From assembly GCA_016873375.1 (NCBI GenBank), contig VGXJ01000105.1, positions 1 to 6,559 of the forward strand: DNA of 6,559 bases. Direction: 5' to 3'. Within the stretch, counting starts at the first letter, position 1. Each line of letters opens with the position of its first letter. Source of the DNA: Phycisphaerae bacterium (GTDB taxonomy: Bacteria > Planctomycetota > Phycisphaerae > Phycisphaerales > SM1A02). A model generated the notes under the pieces. It had not been told where the DNA came from. It ran no database searches and saw only the letters and a list, made by a program, of their open reading frames with translations. A program made the translations under genes and the position numbers. This document shows positions 6,501 to 6,559 of this stretch, piece after piece.

Positions 6501-6559
6501 TTACTGGTCAGACGGTGGCGGGTCAATGCCTTCCTCGGCCAGGATTTCCCTCAAGCGGA
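6501..6559 (-). CDS. C-terminal fragment of an unidentified protein (partial at right edge)
   Basis: On the minus strand the frame entering from the right edge (first full codon 6557-6555) reads RLREILAEEGIDPPPSDQ and stops at TAA (6503-6501). The amphipathic helix-like start, the charged residues and the Pro-rich tail look like a genuine C-terminus. The distance of 92 bp to the protease ATG is normal for an upstream neighbour on the same strand. Only 18 residues are visible, so neither family nor function can be named. A plus-strand frame is also open here, so the call is tentative. Confidence 0.42.
   Translation of the reverse strand, partial: RLREILAEEGIDPPPSDQ

Noticed and set aside
6483..6559. 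Plus-strand open frame at the right edge, with a possible ATG start at 6515 (MPSSARISLKR).
   Set aside because: It has no Shine-Dalgarno or recognisable content, and the overlapping minus-strand frame ends with a plausible C-terminus at the right distance from the protease gene. It cannot be fully excluded because only about 80 bases are visible.

Overview
The window is a 6.6 kb stretch of GC-rich bacterial DNA (roughly 65% GC, estimated by eye) that is almost fully coding. It holds three large genes of exported or probably exported enzymes and the tail of a fourth. The high GC, the very large tricorn-like S41 protease with a Pro/Gly and acidic low-complexity linker, and the secreted alpha/beta hydrolase with its own N-terminal beta domain would suit a planctomycete-like (possibly Phycisphaerae-like) environmental bacterium. 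That assignment is an inference; no taxonomic marker gene is present.

Layout: (1) 2-1096, plus strand, aldose 1-epimerase (galactose mutarotase, GalM family) with all expected active-site motifs; its frame is open to the left edge, so the true N-terminus probably lies outside the window. (2) 1131-2573, plus strand, exported serine alpha/beta hydrolase of 480 aa, 34 bp behind the epimerase and probably co-transcribed with it. (3) 2584-6408 (or 6474), minus strand, tricorn-like S41 peptidase of 1274 aa, converging on the hydrolase with only 10 bp between the two stop codons. (4) 6501-6559, minus strand, probable C-terminal end of an unidentified gene lying beyond the right edge. There is no gene-free stretch longer than about 100 bp. 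I saw no RNA gene, CRISPR array, insertion sequence or attachment site.

Functionally the genes look like envelope or periplasmic catabolic housekeeping: anomer interconversion of free sugars, hydrolysis of an unknown ester or amide, and oligopeptide degradation. Nothing shows that they form one pathway, and I do not see a new defence or mobile system. The points most worth a second look are a roughly 200-residue insertion in the second propeller of the tricorn-like protease, made of a proline/acidic linker plus a separate beta-rich domain; the resemblance of that domain to the N-terminal domain of the neighbouring hydrolase; a hairpin whose two arms contain the facing stop codons; a possible leaderless start of the protease; and strong over-representation of GATC/CGATCG.
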